Shown here one piece after another: positions 38,374-46,820 of a DNA stretch of 64,000 nt. Positions within the stretch are counted from its first letter, which is position 1. Every line of letters starts with the position of its first letter. This stretch comes from Chitinophaga rhizophila (GTDB lineage: Bacteria > Bacteroidota > Bacteroidia > Chitinophagales > Chitinophagaceae), in the NCBI RefSeq assembly GCF_019492185.1, contig NZ_JAICCF010000001.1, positions 248,001-312,000 of the forward strand, read 5' to 3'. Below the pieces are notes generated by a model. The model saw only the letters and a program-made list of their open reading frames with translations. It was not told the DNA's origin and did not search any database. Position numbers and translations under genes: made by a program.

Positions 38374-38817
38374 TTATTTATTTTCAATCACCAGTCCTTC
38401 GTGTACCAGCTCAACGCTTTCCACTGCAATCTCATTGGCGTCTGCCTTCAGGTCGGCTGACTGTACCTTTATCGGCCAGGCATTTTTAACCTTCCATACG
38501 ATGATGGGCTTATGCATCTCATCCAGCAGGCTGATAGTAATAGTGCGGCGGTACTTGCCATTGTTCTCCTGGAAGAAAACGGTCTCCTGCCACCAATCAA
38601 AGTATTCATTGTCTGACTGGAACGTGCCGCGTTTCAGCGTGATGTTGCTGTATTTTTTCAGACCTGGCTGTTTGGTCTTATGATATTCAGGACTGGCACC
38701 GTGACGGTACTCTATCGCTTCTGTTTCGACAGTGAGACCGGTTACTTCGGTGAACCCGATATTTTTACCACCCCATTCTACCTGGAAGTGAAACTTGGGT
38801 AATGGATAATTTGCCAT
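38374..38817 (-). CDS. Inner tube protein 1 (gp19/Hcp-like)
   Basis: A 147-residue gp19-type tube protein (PLPKFHFQVEWGGKNIGFTE; VTGLTVETEAIEYRHGA; NITLKRGTF; WKVKNAWPIKVQSADLKADA; EIAVESVELVHEGLVIE). It is 2 bp upstream of the second tube gene and shares with it the order GL, RRG/KRGTF, WKV.AWP and ADL/NAD. Probably the main tube subunit stacked under the sheath. Confidence 0.93.
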   Translation of the reverse strand: MANYPLPKFHFQVEWGGKNIGFTEVTGLTVETEAIEYRHGASPEYHKTKQPGLKKYSNITLKRGTFQSDNEYFDWWQETVFFQENNGKYRRTITISLLDEMHKPIIVWKVKNAWPIKVQSADLKADANEIAVESVELVHEGLVIENK

Positions 38818-38858
38818 TGTCTTTCTTTTGTGCTGTTATGAGTGATTATGAAATTGAT

Positions 38859-39701
38859 TTACTTCCTGGCGGCCGCAGGAGCGGTTTCACAGGACTTTGC
38901 TGCCAATGCGGCTGCATATGCTTTATCCAGCGCATCTTTACGGGCCTGGGCAAACTCGCGCTTGCAGGATACTACCTCTACATCTTTCTGGAGTTCTTTC
39001 AGTTCATCCAGCGTGCTGTCATACTGATGTTTTGTCTTGGTGTAGAAATCGCAGGCTTCATCATCCATGGGAAACAACGGTGTCTTCTGCGGATGGCAGG
39101 ACGCGCAGTCTTCCAGGTCTGGTTTCTTACCTTCAGTGACCAGCGTATAAGCGCCTGTTACCTGGTACACCAGTCCCTTCTCTCCTGCCAGTAGTCCCCA
39201 CAGCTCTTCTTCGTGGCGGCAGGTGACCAACAGGGCATTGATAGCATCTCTGATGGCTGTCACTGATTCTTCACCAGCCGATTTGAGGGCCGTCAGATTA
39301 GCCAGTATTGAATTGGCTCCCTTTGACGGTATCTTGTTATCAATACGGTCTGTCAGTACCTTGATCTGCGCTCTTAACACCTCTGCGCAATCCAGGAGTT
39401 GTTTTGCTTCGCAGATAAGGATCCTGATAGCGTCAATACAGAGACGTGCATTCTTACCTGCCTTCTCATTGTACTTGCGTGTTCTTTCCAGCGTACCCAG
39501 ATAGATCAGTCCCAGCCGGTTTGTTTCGGTAATGGTGGACAGTATATCTTTCAGCACTTCAGACCAGCGCTTCTTTTTATCGAGTGCGCTTTTTTTAAAT
39601 GCCTCCTGGGCTTTGGCATTATTGAGTTCCTGGTCTGCCTCTATACAATCTTTTCTGAGGCGGTCCAGATATTGTTGAACGGTATCGTAATTAGATGCCA
39701 T
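38859..39701 (-). CDS. Helical eCIS protein of unknown role (280 aa)
   Basis: A 280-residue, strongly helical, charged protein without signal peptide or membrane segment; coiled coil is likely over about residues 1-60 and 215-270. It carries several Cys residues, including a CASCHP cluster near 195-200. It ends in Ala-rich sequence. It lies between the sheath/313-residue gene and the tube genes, a position where Afp and PVC have additional sheath or tube genes instead. I recognise no family. A structural, loading or regulatory role is possible. Confidence 0.75.
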   Translation of the reverse strand: MASNYDTVQQYLDRLRKDCIEADQELNNAKAQEAFKKSALDKKKRWSEVLKDILSTITETNRLGLIYLGTLERTRKYNEKAGKNARLCIDAIRILICEAKQLLDCAEVLRAQIKVLTDRIDNKIPSKGANSILANLTALKSAGEESVTAIRDAINALLVTCRHEEELWGLLAGEKGLVYQVTGAYTLVTEGKKPDLEDCASCHPQKTPLFPMDDEACDFYTKTKHQYDSTLDELKELQKDVEVVSCKREFAQARKDALDKAYAAALAAKSCETAPAAARK

Positions 39702-39745
39702 GATGCTATAAATTGTAAACGGTGTTAAATAATGTGGAAGGCCGC

Positions 39746-40687
39746 CTAATGCGATTCATATTCCGGCTCATTGGGAGTTCCGCAGTTACCACTATCGAAA
39801 GCATTTTCTGCTTCTTCGGATATCTCATCCAGCTTTTTGCATCCACCGCCGTTACAGTTCTTATCGTCCACAAACTTGGCCGTATCTGCAACTGCATCTT
39901 TCACTACCCATGCTGCATATTTCAGACTGCCTGCCTTGCTCAGCTCTTTCAGCGCTTCGCCTAATGGTTTGCGGGAGTCGTCGTATTTCTTCTGTATACT
40001 CTTTACATTGTTTTCAACGTCAGTGAGCAGGTTGGTACCGTCTGCCTTAGCGGTAGCGATCAGCGATGTCAGGTTGTCAATATTCACGAAGGCGTTGATA
40101 CCGGCTACCTTTACCGCTGCCTGGGCAACATCATCTGCCTGATTCACGATCTTTTCTGCGTAGGCTACAAATTCCTGCACGCTGTCTTCAATACTCTTTT
40201 TACCGGGTCCGCCTTTAGACAGGTTCTCCCGGATCAGCTTGAGTTCTTCAGAGTTACAGGAATCCGCCACTGCGTCTTTCAGCTTGCCTGCCAGCGTATT
40301 GACCAGCCCTGATTTCTGTTTGGCATTTTTGATAGCGGCTACTGCGGTATCAAATGCTGTTTTGATACCGGCATACCTGGCCTGTGCCAGCGCTACGGTA
40401 GTGGTAAGGCCCTCAAGGTCCTGACCGGCATATACAGTAACACAATTGCTCAGGAAGTTGTATTCTTTTACAGCGCGGGCATATTTATCATTCACTTTTC
40501 GCTCTACACATACTACCTGACTGGCGGTATTTGTTTTGATGACCTCAGCTTCCAGGTTAGATGATTTCTGCTGCAGCTCGTCTTTCAGGACGACGCCGTA
40601 ATCTTTCATCAGCAGGTCAAACTGTGAGGGCGATGGCGGAGTACATTGTACTACCGGTGTGTCCACAGGAGGTTTGTTGTCGCTCAT
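39746..40687 (-). CDS. Helical eCIS protein of unknown role (313 aa)
   Basis: A 313-residue, mainly helical protein. It begins with a Pro-rich leader (PPVDTPVVQCTPPSPSQF) and ends with a Cys/Gly/acidic tail (NCNGGGCKKLDE, GNCGTPNEPEYE). The middle has Ala/Lys/Asn-rich helices. Like the 280-residue protein downstream it is Cys-containing, helical and sits between sheath and tube genes; the two may be distant relatives, but I cannot show this by eye. There is no recognisable catalytic motif. Confidence 0.75.
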   Translation of the reverse strand: MSDNKPPVDTPVVQCTPPSPSQFDLLMKDYGVVLKDELQQKSSNLEAEVIKTNTASQVVCVERKVNDKYARAVKEYNFLSNCVTVYAGQDLEGLTTTVALAQARYAGIKTAFDTAVAAIKNAKQKSGLVNTLAGKLKDAVADSCNSEELKLIRENLSKGGPGKKSIEDSVQEFVAYAEKIVNQADDVAQAAVKVAGINAFVNIDNLTSLIATAKADGTNLLTDVENNVKSIQKKYDDSRKPLGEALKELSKAGSLKYAAWVVKDAVADTAKFVDDKNCNGGGCKKLDEISEEAENAFDSGNCGTPNEPEYESH

Positions 40688-40747
40688 ATGTGGTGTATTT
40701 TCTTAAAGGGGTTATTGTTTTAATTGATCGGGGTAGCAATGCGGTGG

Positions 40748-42145
40748 TTATGATTCCTGCATTTTATGGCTGAAGCGCAGGATGATAAATTCTGCCGGCC
40801 TTACTACTGCCAGACCGATTTCGATGATCATCTTGCCTTCCAGTACATCAAAGGCTGTCATGGTTTCGTTGATGCCTATTTTTACATAAAAAGCATGTTC
40901 CGGCTTTGCGCCTGCCAACGCACCTGTGCGCCATTGATTGATCAGGAAGTTTTCGATCATGGCCTTAACTTTCACCCAGGTATTGGCATCATTCGGCTCA
41001 AATACAAAAGCTTCAGATGCTTTTTTGGTAGACTCTTCGACCATATTGAAGTAACGGCGTACAGAGATATAGCGCCATTCGTTGGAGTTACCGTCCAGGG
41101 TACGTGCGCCCCATATCTTGATACCTCTGCCGGAGAAGAAGCGGATGGCATTGATGGACTTCCCTGCATTTACATCCACATTCAGGTTACGTTGGATCTG
41201 GTCGCTGATATCGCAGGTTACACCAGATACTGCCAGCAGTCCTTCGTTGGCGGGCGCTTTCCATACACCGCGTGAATTATCTACACGGGCATATACACCA
41301 GCTACGGATGCAGACGGGGGCAGAATGATAGAGTAATTAGAGATAGCCAGTTTCACATTGGCCTTCTCCAGGCTGGTGAGTGCGCCGAAGGAGTCGGCAC
41401 TGCCGCCGGCAATCACCACGGTATTCTCATCATATGCATAGTCAAAAGTAGAACGGATGTTAGGGAAGTAAGCAGCACCGTAGCTGAGGTACGGAGAGTT
41501 GATAGCGTCTCTGAACGTTTGTGCAGCCGCCAGTATCTCACCTTCTGTTCTTAATGTCAGCCCATTATCAAAGATGTCCATAATCACGAAGCGGTCCTTG
41601 AGGTCATAACATTGTGTGAGTGCAGCTTCCAGCAGGGTTTTATAGGTATCCTGCGGCATATTTTGCCCTTCGGGAAAGATAATGAGCGTAGGCTCATCCT
41701 GTTTACGCAGCTCTGTCAGTGCATCGAGGAAAGGTTCCTGATCGATGATCGGCGTACCGAAATCCTGGTACGGCGCTACAGATATAATCCAGCAGGGGCC
41801 ACCGCCATTTGCGTAGAACTGCTGCAGGGCATAATACATAATGTGTTTGGATAAACCTTTACCATCAGCGGGATCATAGCTGACTGAATAGCGGGTACCG
41901 GAAGTGTCGCTGGTAGTAACGGTAACGATGAGGTTTACTTCGGGCTGCGGACCGCCGAAGATATTCTCATACTCCAGCAGGGAGCTGATACGTACCGCCT
42001 TGCCATATACTTCTGCACCGTCGATGATAGCAGTCTGCGTAAAACCAATAAATGCAGGAATTGCGGTTTCTACTGCGGTAATGGATGGGGGAAACTTTGA
42101 GACTTCTTCAATATACACGCCGGGTGTATAGTATGTGTTTGCCAT
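40748..42145 (-). CDS. Contractile sheath protein
   Basis: A 465-residue phage-type tail sheath protein. Hallmarks are TYYTPGVYIEEVSKFPPSIT at the N-terminus, the middle GGPCWIISVAPY segment, and the conserved C-terminal domain GRGIKIWGARTL, WRYISVRRYFNMVEES, EPNDANTWVKVKAMIENFL and WRTGALAGAKPEHAFYVKIG. Contraction of this sheath drives the tube outwards. It is the only sheath gene in the window, whereas Afp and PVC carry three, so all rings including the baseplate-proximal one would be made of one subunit. Confidence 0.96.
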   Translation of the reverse strand: MANTYYTPGVYIEEVSKFPPSITAVETAIPAFIGFTQTAIIDGAEVYGKAVRISSLLEYENIFGGPQPEVNLIVTVTTSDTSGTRYSVSYDPADGKGLSKHIMYYALQQFYANGGGPCWIISVAPYQDFGTPIIDQEPFLDALTELRKQDEPTLIIFPEGQNMPQDTYKTLLEAALTQCYDLKDRFVIMDIFDNGLTLRTEGEILAAAQTFRDAINSPYLSYGAAYFPNIRSTFDYAYDENTVVIAGGSADSFGALTSLEKANVKLAISNYSIILPPSASVAGVYARVDNSRGVWKAPANEGLLAVSGVTCDISDQIQRNLNVDVNAGKSINAIRFFSGRGIKIWGARTLDGNSNEWRYISVRRYFNMVEESTKKASEAFVFEPNDANTWVKVKAMIENFLINQWRTGALAGAKPEHAFYVKIGINETMTAFDVLEGKMIIEIGLAVVRPAEFIILRFSHKMQES

Positions 42146-42156
42146 ATTTGATCGAT

Positions 42157-43380
42157 TTATAATTTCATTTTGGTAAGTAATATTTCAGAACAAATGAGAT
42201 CGCCCTGCCTGCTGAGTAACTCGCCATCCGGATTGGGCAGGTTAACAGCGGCGTAGCTGACTTTCCGGTAAGACTGCATGAGTGGGTATGGCTGTTTGCT
42301 GATGATGACCTTCCTGATACCAGGTGGCGCAGGAGATACTTCATTCCAGTTGCTGTCTGCACCCGGCGTATCGCCTTTCTGTAGATAATATTTCCAGTAG
42401 GTAGACCGGCTGGCAAAGCGTAGTTCAAACACCGGGGCCGCGGGTACAGTCAGCAAACCCTCCGCATCAATGAGCTGATATGCCGGTTCTGCGGTATGCA
42501 TGACCAGGTCGAGCACACCCCATGCCTCTCTCTGGTAAAGCGTTGAATGCAGATACACGGTATAAGTGCGGTTGTAGTTGTTGCTGCCGGCAATCTTCAA
42601 TGTGTAGATCCCGTCCGGCGTACCGGTGAAGTCAAGCAATGCTTCGCGCAATCCGCCTGCCTGCTGAAAAGGCAGTACGCTGATCTCGTCAGCACCTTTG
42701 AGCAATGTAAAACCGGCTGTCGTCACACCCTGCTGGTCGAAGGTGTAAGTGAATTTCAGCGGTAGCAGTATCCGATCTTCTTCATTGATGTAATGGTAAT
42801 TGTCAGTAGCGATCCATCCTGCTGCGGCGCTGTCTGTGCGGGCAATAGCCTGTGAGGCGTTACCATTCATCATCGCTGTTTCTCCCATCTCATAGACCCT
42901 CCCTTCCTGTATAGGCTGGATAGCGGCAGAGAGTGAGGGAAAAGATTTACCGGTCGTCGTATCATCATTTGTGAAATAATAACATGCGGGGAATACGGGG
43001 TTGATGCGCAGGTTGCTGCGCGACAGCAAAGCGTTGTTCTTCAGACGTATGAGGAATTGCAGGCGCAGTGCTGCATCTAAAGGCACGGCGGTTGTGAGCG
43101 CGCCATCCGCTCCCGGGCTGGAAGCCACGCCTATCACAATACCGGTGGACGTTTGCCGGTATACGATACGGTGTCCCTTTATTATTTTGTCAGTTGCCGG
43201 CGTAGGTATGATTTCCACATCATCCATGAGGTTGTACCTGTTATCCATGAGCAGGTCGGCCAATCTAAATTCCTGGTCTTCCTGGGACAGGCTGTAATAG
43301 CTGCTATCTTCTTTATCAAGATAGAAGCTATGCAACATATTCACTACTGCCAGACGCCTGTATGTAATCTGAAAAGCCAT
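42157..43380 (-). CDS. eCIS protein of unknown role between cap and sheath genes
   Basis: A 407-residue protein without signal peptide. The start (FQITYRRLAVVNMLHSFYLD) and a beta-rich middle (TYTFDQQGVTTAGFTLLKGA; LKIAGSNNYNRTYTVYLHST) suggest beta-sandwich domains. Between the DUF4255 gene (2 bp upstream) and the sheath gene (11 bp downstream), it may be a cap adaptor or collar component. I recognise no family, and no catalytic motif is visible. Confidence 0.78.
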   Translation of the reverse strand: MAFQITYRRLAVVNMLHSFYLDKEDSSYYSLSQEDQEFRLADLLMDNRYNLMDDVEIIPTPATDKIIKGHRIVYRQTSTGIVIGVASSPGADGALTTAVPLDAALRLQFLIRLKNNALLSRSNLRINPVFPACYYFTNDDTTTGKSFPSLSAAIQPIQEGRVYEMGETAMMNGNASQAIARTDSAAAGWIATDNYHYINEEDRILLPLKFTYTFDQQGVTTAGFTLLKGADEISVLPFQQAGGLREALLDFTGTPDGIYTLKIAGSNNYNRTYTVYLHSTLYQREAWGVLDLVMHTAEPAYQLIDAEGLLTVPAAPVFELRFASRSTYWKYYLQKGDTPGADSNWNEVSPAPPGIRKVIISKQPYPLMQSYRKVSYAAVNLPNPDGELLSRQGDLICSEILLTKMKL

Positions 43381-43382
43381 TA

Positions 43383-43997
43383 TTATGATTTGGGGAAAGC
43401 AATACTGTCTTTTGACTGGATTTGCTCTACGATAGTACCTAGTCCTGTTATTCTGTTTTCTGTGATCTTCACAAGTCTTACCTTATATAATACGCTGGGC
43501 ATCTGTTTTCCGCCCAAGGCACCCCATAGGTGGTTAAGCTGTTCAAAGGACAGCGAGAACAGTTCAAGATGCAGTTGCAGGTCATCCAATGCCTGCCCGC
43601 TATTGATCAGGACTTCATTGGGTGAGTTCTTCAGGTTAAAGCTACTCTTGCCCTGAAAGAACTGAATAGCCTGAGATAAACGCGACAGTGCATCTTCATA
43701 GTTCTTATAATGTGCTGATACCAGCATGTACAGGTTCAGATAAATAGGAGGATTATGATAAGCAATACCTTGTGCATTCCTGTAAAAATGCGTGCTATTT
43801 TTCAGGGTAGCCTCTTCCTCAATATTCACCATGCTCAGGATGATGCGCTCTTCAGCGCCCGGCGGCCTGTCAGGCGTTTCCAGTGTAGCTACATTATCCA
43901 GTACTACATGGCTTTCGGGGTCGTTGCCCATAGGGTTAAAGGACTGGATATAACTATCCAGCTGGTCTTTTAATAACTTAAAAGCAGTGAAAATCAT
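43383..43997 (-). CDS. DUF4255 tail terminator/cap (Afp16-like)
   Basis: A DUF4255/Pvc16-type protein of about 204 residues: MIFTAFKLLKDQLDSYIQ, then ERIILSMVNIEEEATLKN, PPIYLNLYMLVSAHYKNYED and LEIFSLSFEQLNHLWGALGG-like sequence near the C-terminus. Afp16-type proteins cap the tube and sheath and set particle length together with the tape measure. The ATG at 43997 is preferred; a TTG six codons upstream (44015) would extend the frame. It is the first gene of the eCIS run, so the operon promoter should lie in 43998-44300; no convincing consensus was found there. Confidence 0.88.
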   Translation of the reverse strand: MIFTAFKLLKDQLDSYIQSFNPMGNDPESHVVLDNVATLETPDRPPGAEERIILSMVNIEEEATLKNSTHFYRNAQGIAYHNPPIYLNLYMLVSAHYKNYEDALSRLSQAIQFFQGKSSFNLKNSPNEVLINSGQALDDLQLHLELFSLSFEQLNHLWGALGGKQMPSVLYKVRLVKITENRITGLGTIVEQIQSKDSIAFPKS

Positions 43998-44015
43998 GGT
44001 TATGATTTTAATCAA

Positions 44016-44860
44016 GACATGGAAGCCAGGCCAGTGGCTATTGCCAGCGGCTGCATACTCGATATGATAGATGATTTTTCGATACGGATGATGCAGAAGA
44101 CTGTTTTTCAGTCCTCCAATACTGTCAGCACATGCAGCATTCTGATAGTAGTTGATTTATTTGGGGTGTAATTATCACAATGCACATGTTACAATGACGG
44201 CAGCGCATCAAAAGTCATTAGTTCTTCTTACTTGTTATGATTTTTCTTTTCGGGGTAATTAAAAAAATTGTCTTCTAATTCTATATACTTTGGAGTTCTT
44301 CAAACGCTTAACACACGATTACCATAGAGATTATAAAATTACTTATTATTCCCGAAATAAAAAACTTAAAAACGGTCCAGGCAAAAATCACGTATAAGTA
44401 CGTTAAGGGGATAATACCGGTCAGCGTACCCTTAACATAATTCCAGCCCTTCCAATATCCCTGTTTTCCAACGGCAGTATTCAGCTGATTAAAAACAGTA
44501 TCCGACTGTACAGATAATCCTGTAACGAAAGACGGCAATAACAGCTATAACAAATCTGCATATTTCCTACAAAGGAATATTGGTTATCTGATAAACAAAA
44601 TGGCCTTTCGGGCTATTTCATGATCAAATATACACTGCACTGTTGAACTTTGTACATTCCCCGACCGCAGTGCATTCCGGCACACATTTTTACACATCCT
44701 CTAAGAGCGACGCGGTGGGTTTCGTACCAATCTAACACCTGATTTACATTTGCTGATCATACTGCAAGGGCAGTCACTGATTTTTATAAACCCACTAACT
44801 GACTGCACCCCGCTCCAAACCGTACTGCTGTATCTTTATGGTTCACCAATATCATTTCAC
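44016..44860. other. Intergenic region between eCIS operon and next gene
   Basis: This 845-bp stretch must hold the eCIS promoter (minus strand) and the promoter of the gene at 44861. It is AT-rich near 44230-44300. No repeat, RNA gene or clear Bacteroidota promoter (TTTG with TANNTTTG) could be assigned with confidence. A hydrophobic 76-residue frame (44308-44538, -) starts with TTG and was not accepted as a gene. Confidence 0.5.
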
Positions 44861-45625
44861 ATGGCCAGACAAACATCTATTCTCACATTCAGCGGCCGCC
44901 TTACTAATATGATCGGCTATTACCGCAATGGAAAGCATTTCCTGCGGAGTATACCGGAGACGGTCAGGCAGACCACTGCTACCCGCCGTGCTGCACAGCG
45001 TTTCGGGATAGCCAGTAAAAGAGGTGCGCTGATCCGTAAAGCATTCAGTTCCGGACTGGATGTATGCTGTGATAGCAGCCATATTAACCGGCTTACCAAA
45101 ACACTGATCAAAAGCGCTCAGCCACCCCATCAGGCAGTCACCGGTTTCCGGTTCAACCAGCACACGGGTATCAGCCGCTTTTTAAGACAGGCACCTGTAT
45201 TTATGCCGGAGGGTATCTTACATATTCCGGCGCAGACATTGCCATCCGTAAAAGGTATTACCGGCGTGGAAGTGAAAGTAATCGCTGCACGTATCAGCTT
45301 CGGCAGTCAATCGGTAACAGGTACTGCCAACACAACGATGACCATTGACCATAACAGACCATTTGCCGGCGCAGATATGCATATTGACGTGCCAGGGCAT
45401 GGTATATTGATGGTAGTGGTACAGGTCCGCGGCCTGCATGACGGCAGACCAGCAGGTCATCGGCAGGACGTAGCGGCGGATATTATTGCTGTGCAACTGC
45501 CGAAGTCTTCACAGGTCTTTGATATTATGACGATGGGGCGTACAACCGCTACCTGCACGATGATTGCCAAGATTGGTAATAACCGGCTGTCCCTGCCGGC
45601 TCCCTCCTGTATACAGCGGGAATAA
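44861..45625 (+). CDS. Conserved-looking hypothetical protein with MARQ start
   Basis: A 254-residue protein from the ATG at 44861; an upstream in-frame start at 44750 is less likely, because the sequence from MARQTSILTFSGRLTNMIGY onward matches the usual start of a Bacteroidota family of unknown function (MARQ...GxIxxxxFYK...), with the conserved tail of the first domain TTATRRAAQRFGIASKRGAL. That family often sits near mobile or surface gene clusters. No signal peptide, membrane segment or catalytic motif is visible. It stands alone. Confidence 0.7.
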   Translation: MARQTSILTFSGRLTNMIGYYRNGKHFLRSIPETVRQTTATRRAAQRFGIASKRGALIRKAFSSGLDVCCDSSHINRLTKTLIKSAQPPHQAVTGFRFNQHTGISRFLRQAPVFMPEGILHIPAQTLPSVKGITGVEVKVIAARISFGSQSVTGTANTTMTIDHNRPFAGADMHIDVPGHGILMVVVQVRGLHDGRPAGHRQDVAADIIAVQLPKSSQVFDIMTMGRTTATCTMIAKIGNNRLSLPAPSCIQRE

Positions 45626-46097
45626 ATATACTGCTGCCTGCGTGTTGTATATTGGTGTGCATCTTTATCCCTTACAGAACCTGATCTGATATATCCCTGT
45701 TATGTTTTTCTGCGAATCTATATGCGCAGATACATCTTGTTATTGCCCCTTGCCATCCTGGCATAACTCTCCTGTTGTTATTCCTGTTAAATTACTATCT
45801 GAAATGATGACCGGCTCAGGTCCACCTTTTCTTCTGACTTACTTCGTCCTGAGTATACCTGAACAGGCGCGCAATGACAGATCTCAAATAGCCATCTCCT
45901 GTCGTATTATCTGTACGTAAGGGACTGCTTCACATAAGCCGTGCTTTGCGGTAATACGCTGAACAGGAACAGATGATGGTAAACTGCTTCAAAACTGTAT
46001 AAAAGACGATAATACTTTTCTGATAAAAAAAAGACCACCTTTATCAGGCAGTCTTTTAATTTTGAGTGATCCCTTGTAACGGCTACCCCTCTTCTGA
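45626..46097. other. Intergenic region, only a terminator seen
   Basis: A 472-bp region between convergent genes. Apart from the terminator at 46024-46058 nothing was recognised. A 72-codon frame at 45702-45920 (+) has an unconvincing composition and was rejected. Confidence 0.5.
46024..46058 (-). terminator. Rho-independent terminator of the 46098-46688 gene
   Basis: Read on the minus strand: stem AGACTGCC, loop TGATAAA, stem GGTGGTCT (eight pairs, two of them G-U), then a run of eight Ts. It begins about 40 bp after the stop of the secreted 196-residue protein. The A-run on the other side of the stem could let it also act on the plus strand. Confidence 0.85.
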
Positions 46098-46688
46098 CTA
46101 TTTTTTAGAATTTTTCATAATAAATTTGGCTATCATTTTGCCAGCTTTAGCATAAGCCTCACTTACTCTTGATGCTGTATCGAACTGACCTTTACCTGCC
46201 TTTACATCTTCCATTGTGATTCTACACAAAGCCTTGTTCATGTTATCAGCCTCATATATGGAAATTTCGAGGTTCAATCTCGCATGACCGGCAGAAACAC
46301 CTACGTAGTAACCTGGCTCCAGGAAAGTAGTGTTCACTACCATGGTGTATTTCTCTTTGGTATCCTCGTTCAGCTGCCATTCGGTGTACTTCGACAGTAA
46401 CTGGATGAATTTAGGTTTATACCTTTTTTCTTTGTCAGCATTCCATTGTTCGATCCATTTGTCGCCCGAACCAGGTTCTTTGCTGTCTTTCTCCTGTTTT
46501 TTTCTCTTGAGGTAATTTTCTTCTTTACCTTCTTTACCTACTGTAAGACCATTATAAGTAAACACAACGTTCACCCCTGTTGCACCTTTTAATGCTGAAA
46601 GGTTACCTTTAACGATTGTCTGGGCATTAACGTTGAGTCCAACGAACAATAAGCCGGTCATAAGTAAACCAGCAACCAATTTTTTCAT
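46098..46688 (-). CDS. Secreted hypothetical protein (196 aa)
   Basis: A signal peptide (MKKLVAGLLMTGLLFVGLNV, ending NAQ) is followed by an alpha/beta domain with a charged Lys/Glu insertion (about 52-95), then MVVNTTFLEPGYYVGVSAGH and ARLNLEISIYEADNM, and a C-terminal helix (SEAYAKAGKMIAKFIMKN). The pattern resembles a small Bacteroidota family of secreted proteins without known function. It ends at a strong terminator and has its own upstream AT-rich region, so it is probably monocistronic. Confidence 0.8.
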   Translation of the reverse strand: MKKLVAGLLMTGLLFVGLNVNAQTIVKGNLSALKGATGVNVVFTYNGLTVGKEGKEENYLKRKKQEKDSKEPGSGDKWIEQWNADKEKRYKPKFIQLLSKYTEWQLNEDTKEKYTMVVNTTFLEPGYYVGVSAGHARLNLEISIYEADNMNKALCRITMEDVKAGKGQFDTASRVSEAYAKAGKMIAKFIMKNSKK

Positions 46689-46820
46689 AGTGTATAGGAT
46701 TAAATTTTACTGCCGCAAATATAGCGCAATTACAGCTAAAATATATATTATGTTTAATGTATAAAATTAATTATCAAATACCTGTCTAAATTGGTGCCGG
46801 TCTGGTTGCTAATATCAACA

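Larger units (their letters stand above)
7508..43997 (-). other. Extracellular contractile injection system (eCIS) locus
   Basis: Twenty-two consecutive minus-strand genes spanning about 36.5 kb, with gaps of a few to about 60 bp and several start/stop overlaps. The set includes sheath, two tubes, VgrG-like spike, PAAR, gp25, two baseplate wedge proteins, tape measure, terminator (DUF4255), AAA+ ATPase, S74 fibre and two DUF4157 proteins, the diagnostic set for phage-tail-like particles of the Afp/PVC/MAC/AlgoCIS group. Absence of capsid, portal, terminase and integrase argues against prophage; absence of TssJ/TssL/TssM argues against a membrane-anchored T6SS. Whether the particle is released by lysis or stays in the cell cannot be told from sequence. 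Confidence 0.95.

Noticed and set aside
7508..43997. Prophage or R-type pyocin, or T6SS
   Set aside because: No capsid, terminase, portal, integrase, holin or lysis genes, and no TssJ/L/M; DUF4157, AAA+ ATPase, DUF4255 and DUF5908 genes point to an eCIS.
44308..44538. Hydrophobic 76-residue minus-strand frame
   Set aside because: It begins with TTG, has no supporting neighbours and lies in an AT-rich regulatory region where hydrophobic frames arise by chance.
44750..44860. N-terminal extension of the 44861 gene
   Set aside because: The extension has unlike composition, while the sequence starting MARQ at 44861 matches the usual family start.
45702..45920. 72-codon plus-strand frame between 44861-45625 and the secreted 196-residue gene
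   Set aside because: Cys/Pro-rich random-looking composition, no homology recognised, and no operon context.
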